Assembly (NCBI GenBank): GCA_009760855.2
Contig: WPIO01000011.1
Span: 1,558,001 to 1,612,500, forward strand
Origin: Cristatella mucedo
Taxonomy: Eukaryota > Bryozoa > Phylactolaemata > Cristatellidae
Reading direction: 5' to 3'
Length of the DNA stretch: 54,500 nucleotides
Shown here one piece after another: positions 54,500-54,500 of this stretch (position 1 is its first letter; each line of letters opens with the position of its first letter). A program made the translations under genes and the position numbers. The notes under the pieces are model-generated. The model did not search any database, was not told the origin of the DNA, and saw only the letters and a list, made by a program, of their open reading frames with translations.

Positions 54500-54500
54500 C

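Overview
Eukaryotic nuclear DNA, most likely from an invertebrate animal. The evidence is spliced genes with GT-AG introns, a clear animal-type exosome gene, L2/CR1-superclade LINEs that end in (ATT)n tails, tRNA-derived SINEs, long (GA)n, (CA)n and (TGTC)n tracts, and no bacterial gene organisation. I could not fix the phylum from the sequence.

The one gene I can identify with certainty is EXOSC7 (RRP42, a ring subunit of the RNA exosome) on the minus strand, 31581 down to 20121. I assembled eight exons (57, 102, 95, 166, 71, 124, 156 and 36 nt). They join in phase into 807 nt, or 268 residues plus stop, and align with the vertebrate protein from end to end. No single open frame reveals it because the coding exons lie in 10.6 kb of repeat-filled introns. 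One intron ends in the (ATT)n tail of a LINE that touches exon 6, so that tail forms the splice acceptor region.

Layout: 1-3.8 kb holds CA and GA microsatellites, a recent 280-bp tandem duplication and a CpG-rich stretch. 3.8-19.5 kb is a LINE/SINE graveyard with several LINEs inserted inside each other in opposite orientation. 20-31.6 kb is EXOSC7. 31.6-33.7 kb is its GC-rich upstream flank, with an LTR-like or 5'-leader-like segment (TATA box, AATAAA, splice-donor-like end) pointing the other way. 34-41 kb has more LINE/SINE copies plus two weak candidate exons. 41-46 kb is GC-rich with a 306-bp GA tract, a TGTC block and an eight-unit heat-shock element. 46.6-51.8 kb holds the best-preserved LINE copy, a Ty3/Gypsy integrase remnant and further LINEs. 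52-54.5 kb contains a TC tract and, at the window edge, an open minus-strand frame with a 16-glutamine run that may be a first exon.

Four repeat families recur and are named here for convenience. LINE-A is L2/CR1-like, with RT motifs DLSAAFDTIDH and YADDTQLY and a 3' hairpin plus (ATT)n. LINE-B is a second RT family, known mainly by its C-terminal and 3' part. SINE1 is tRNA-derived and ends near GGCTCTTCTGCTGC and AATCAGCTA. SINE2 is tRNA-derived with a 3' end resembling that of LINE-A. Almost all other open frames are shadows of these repeats or of microsatellites.
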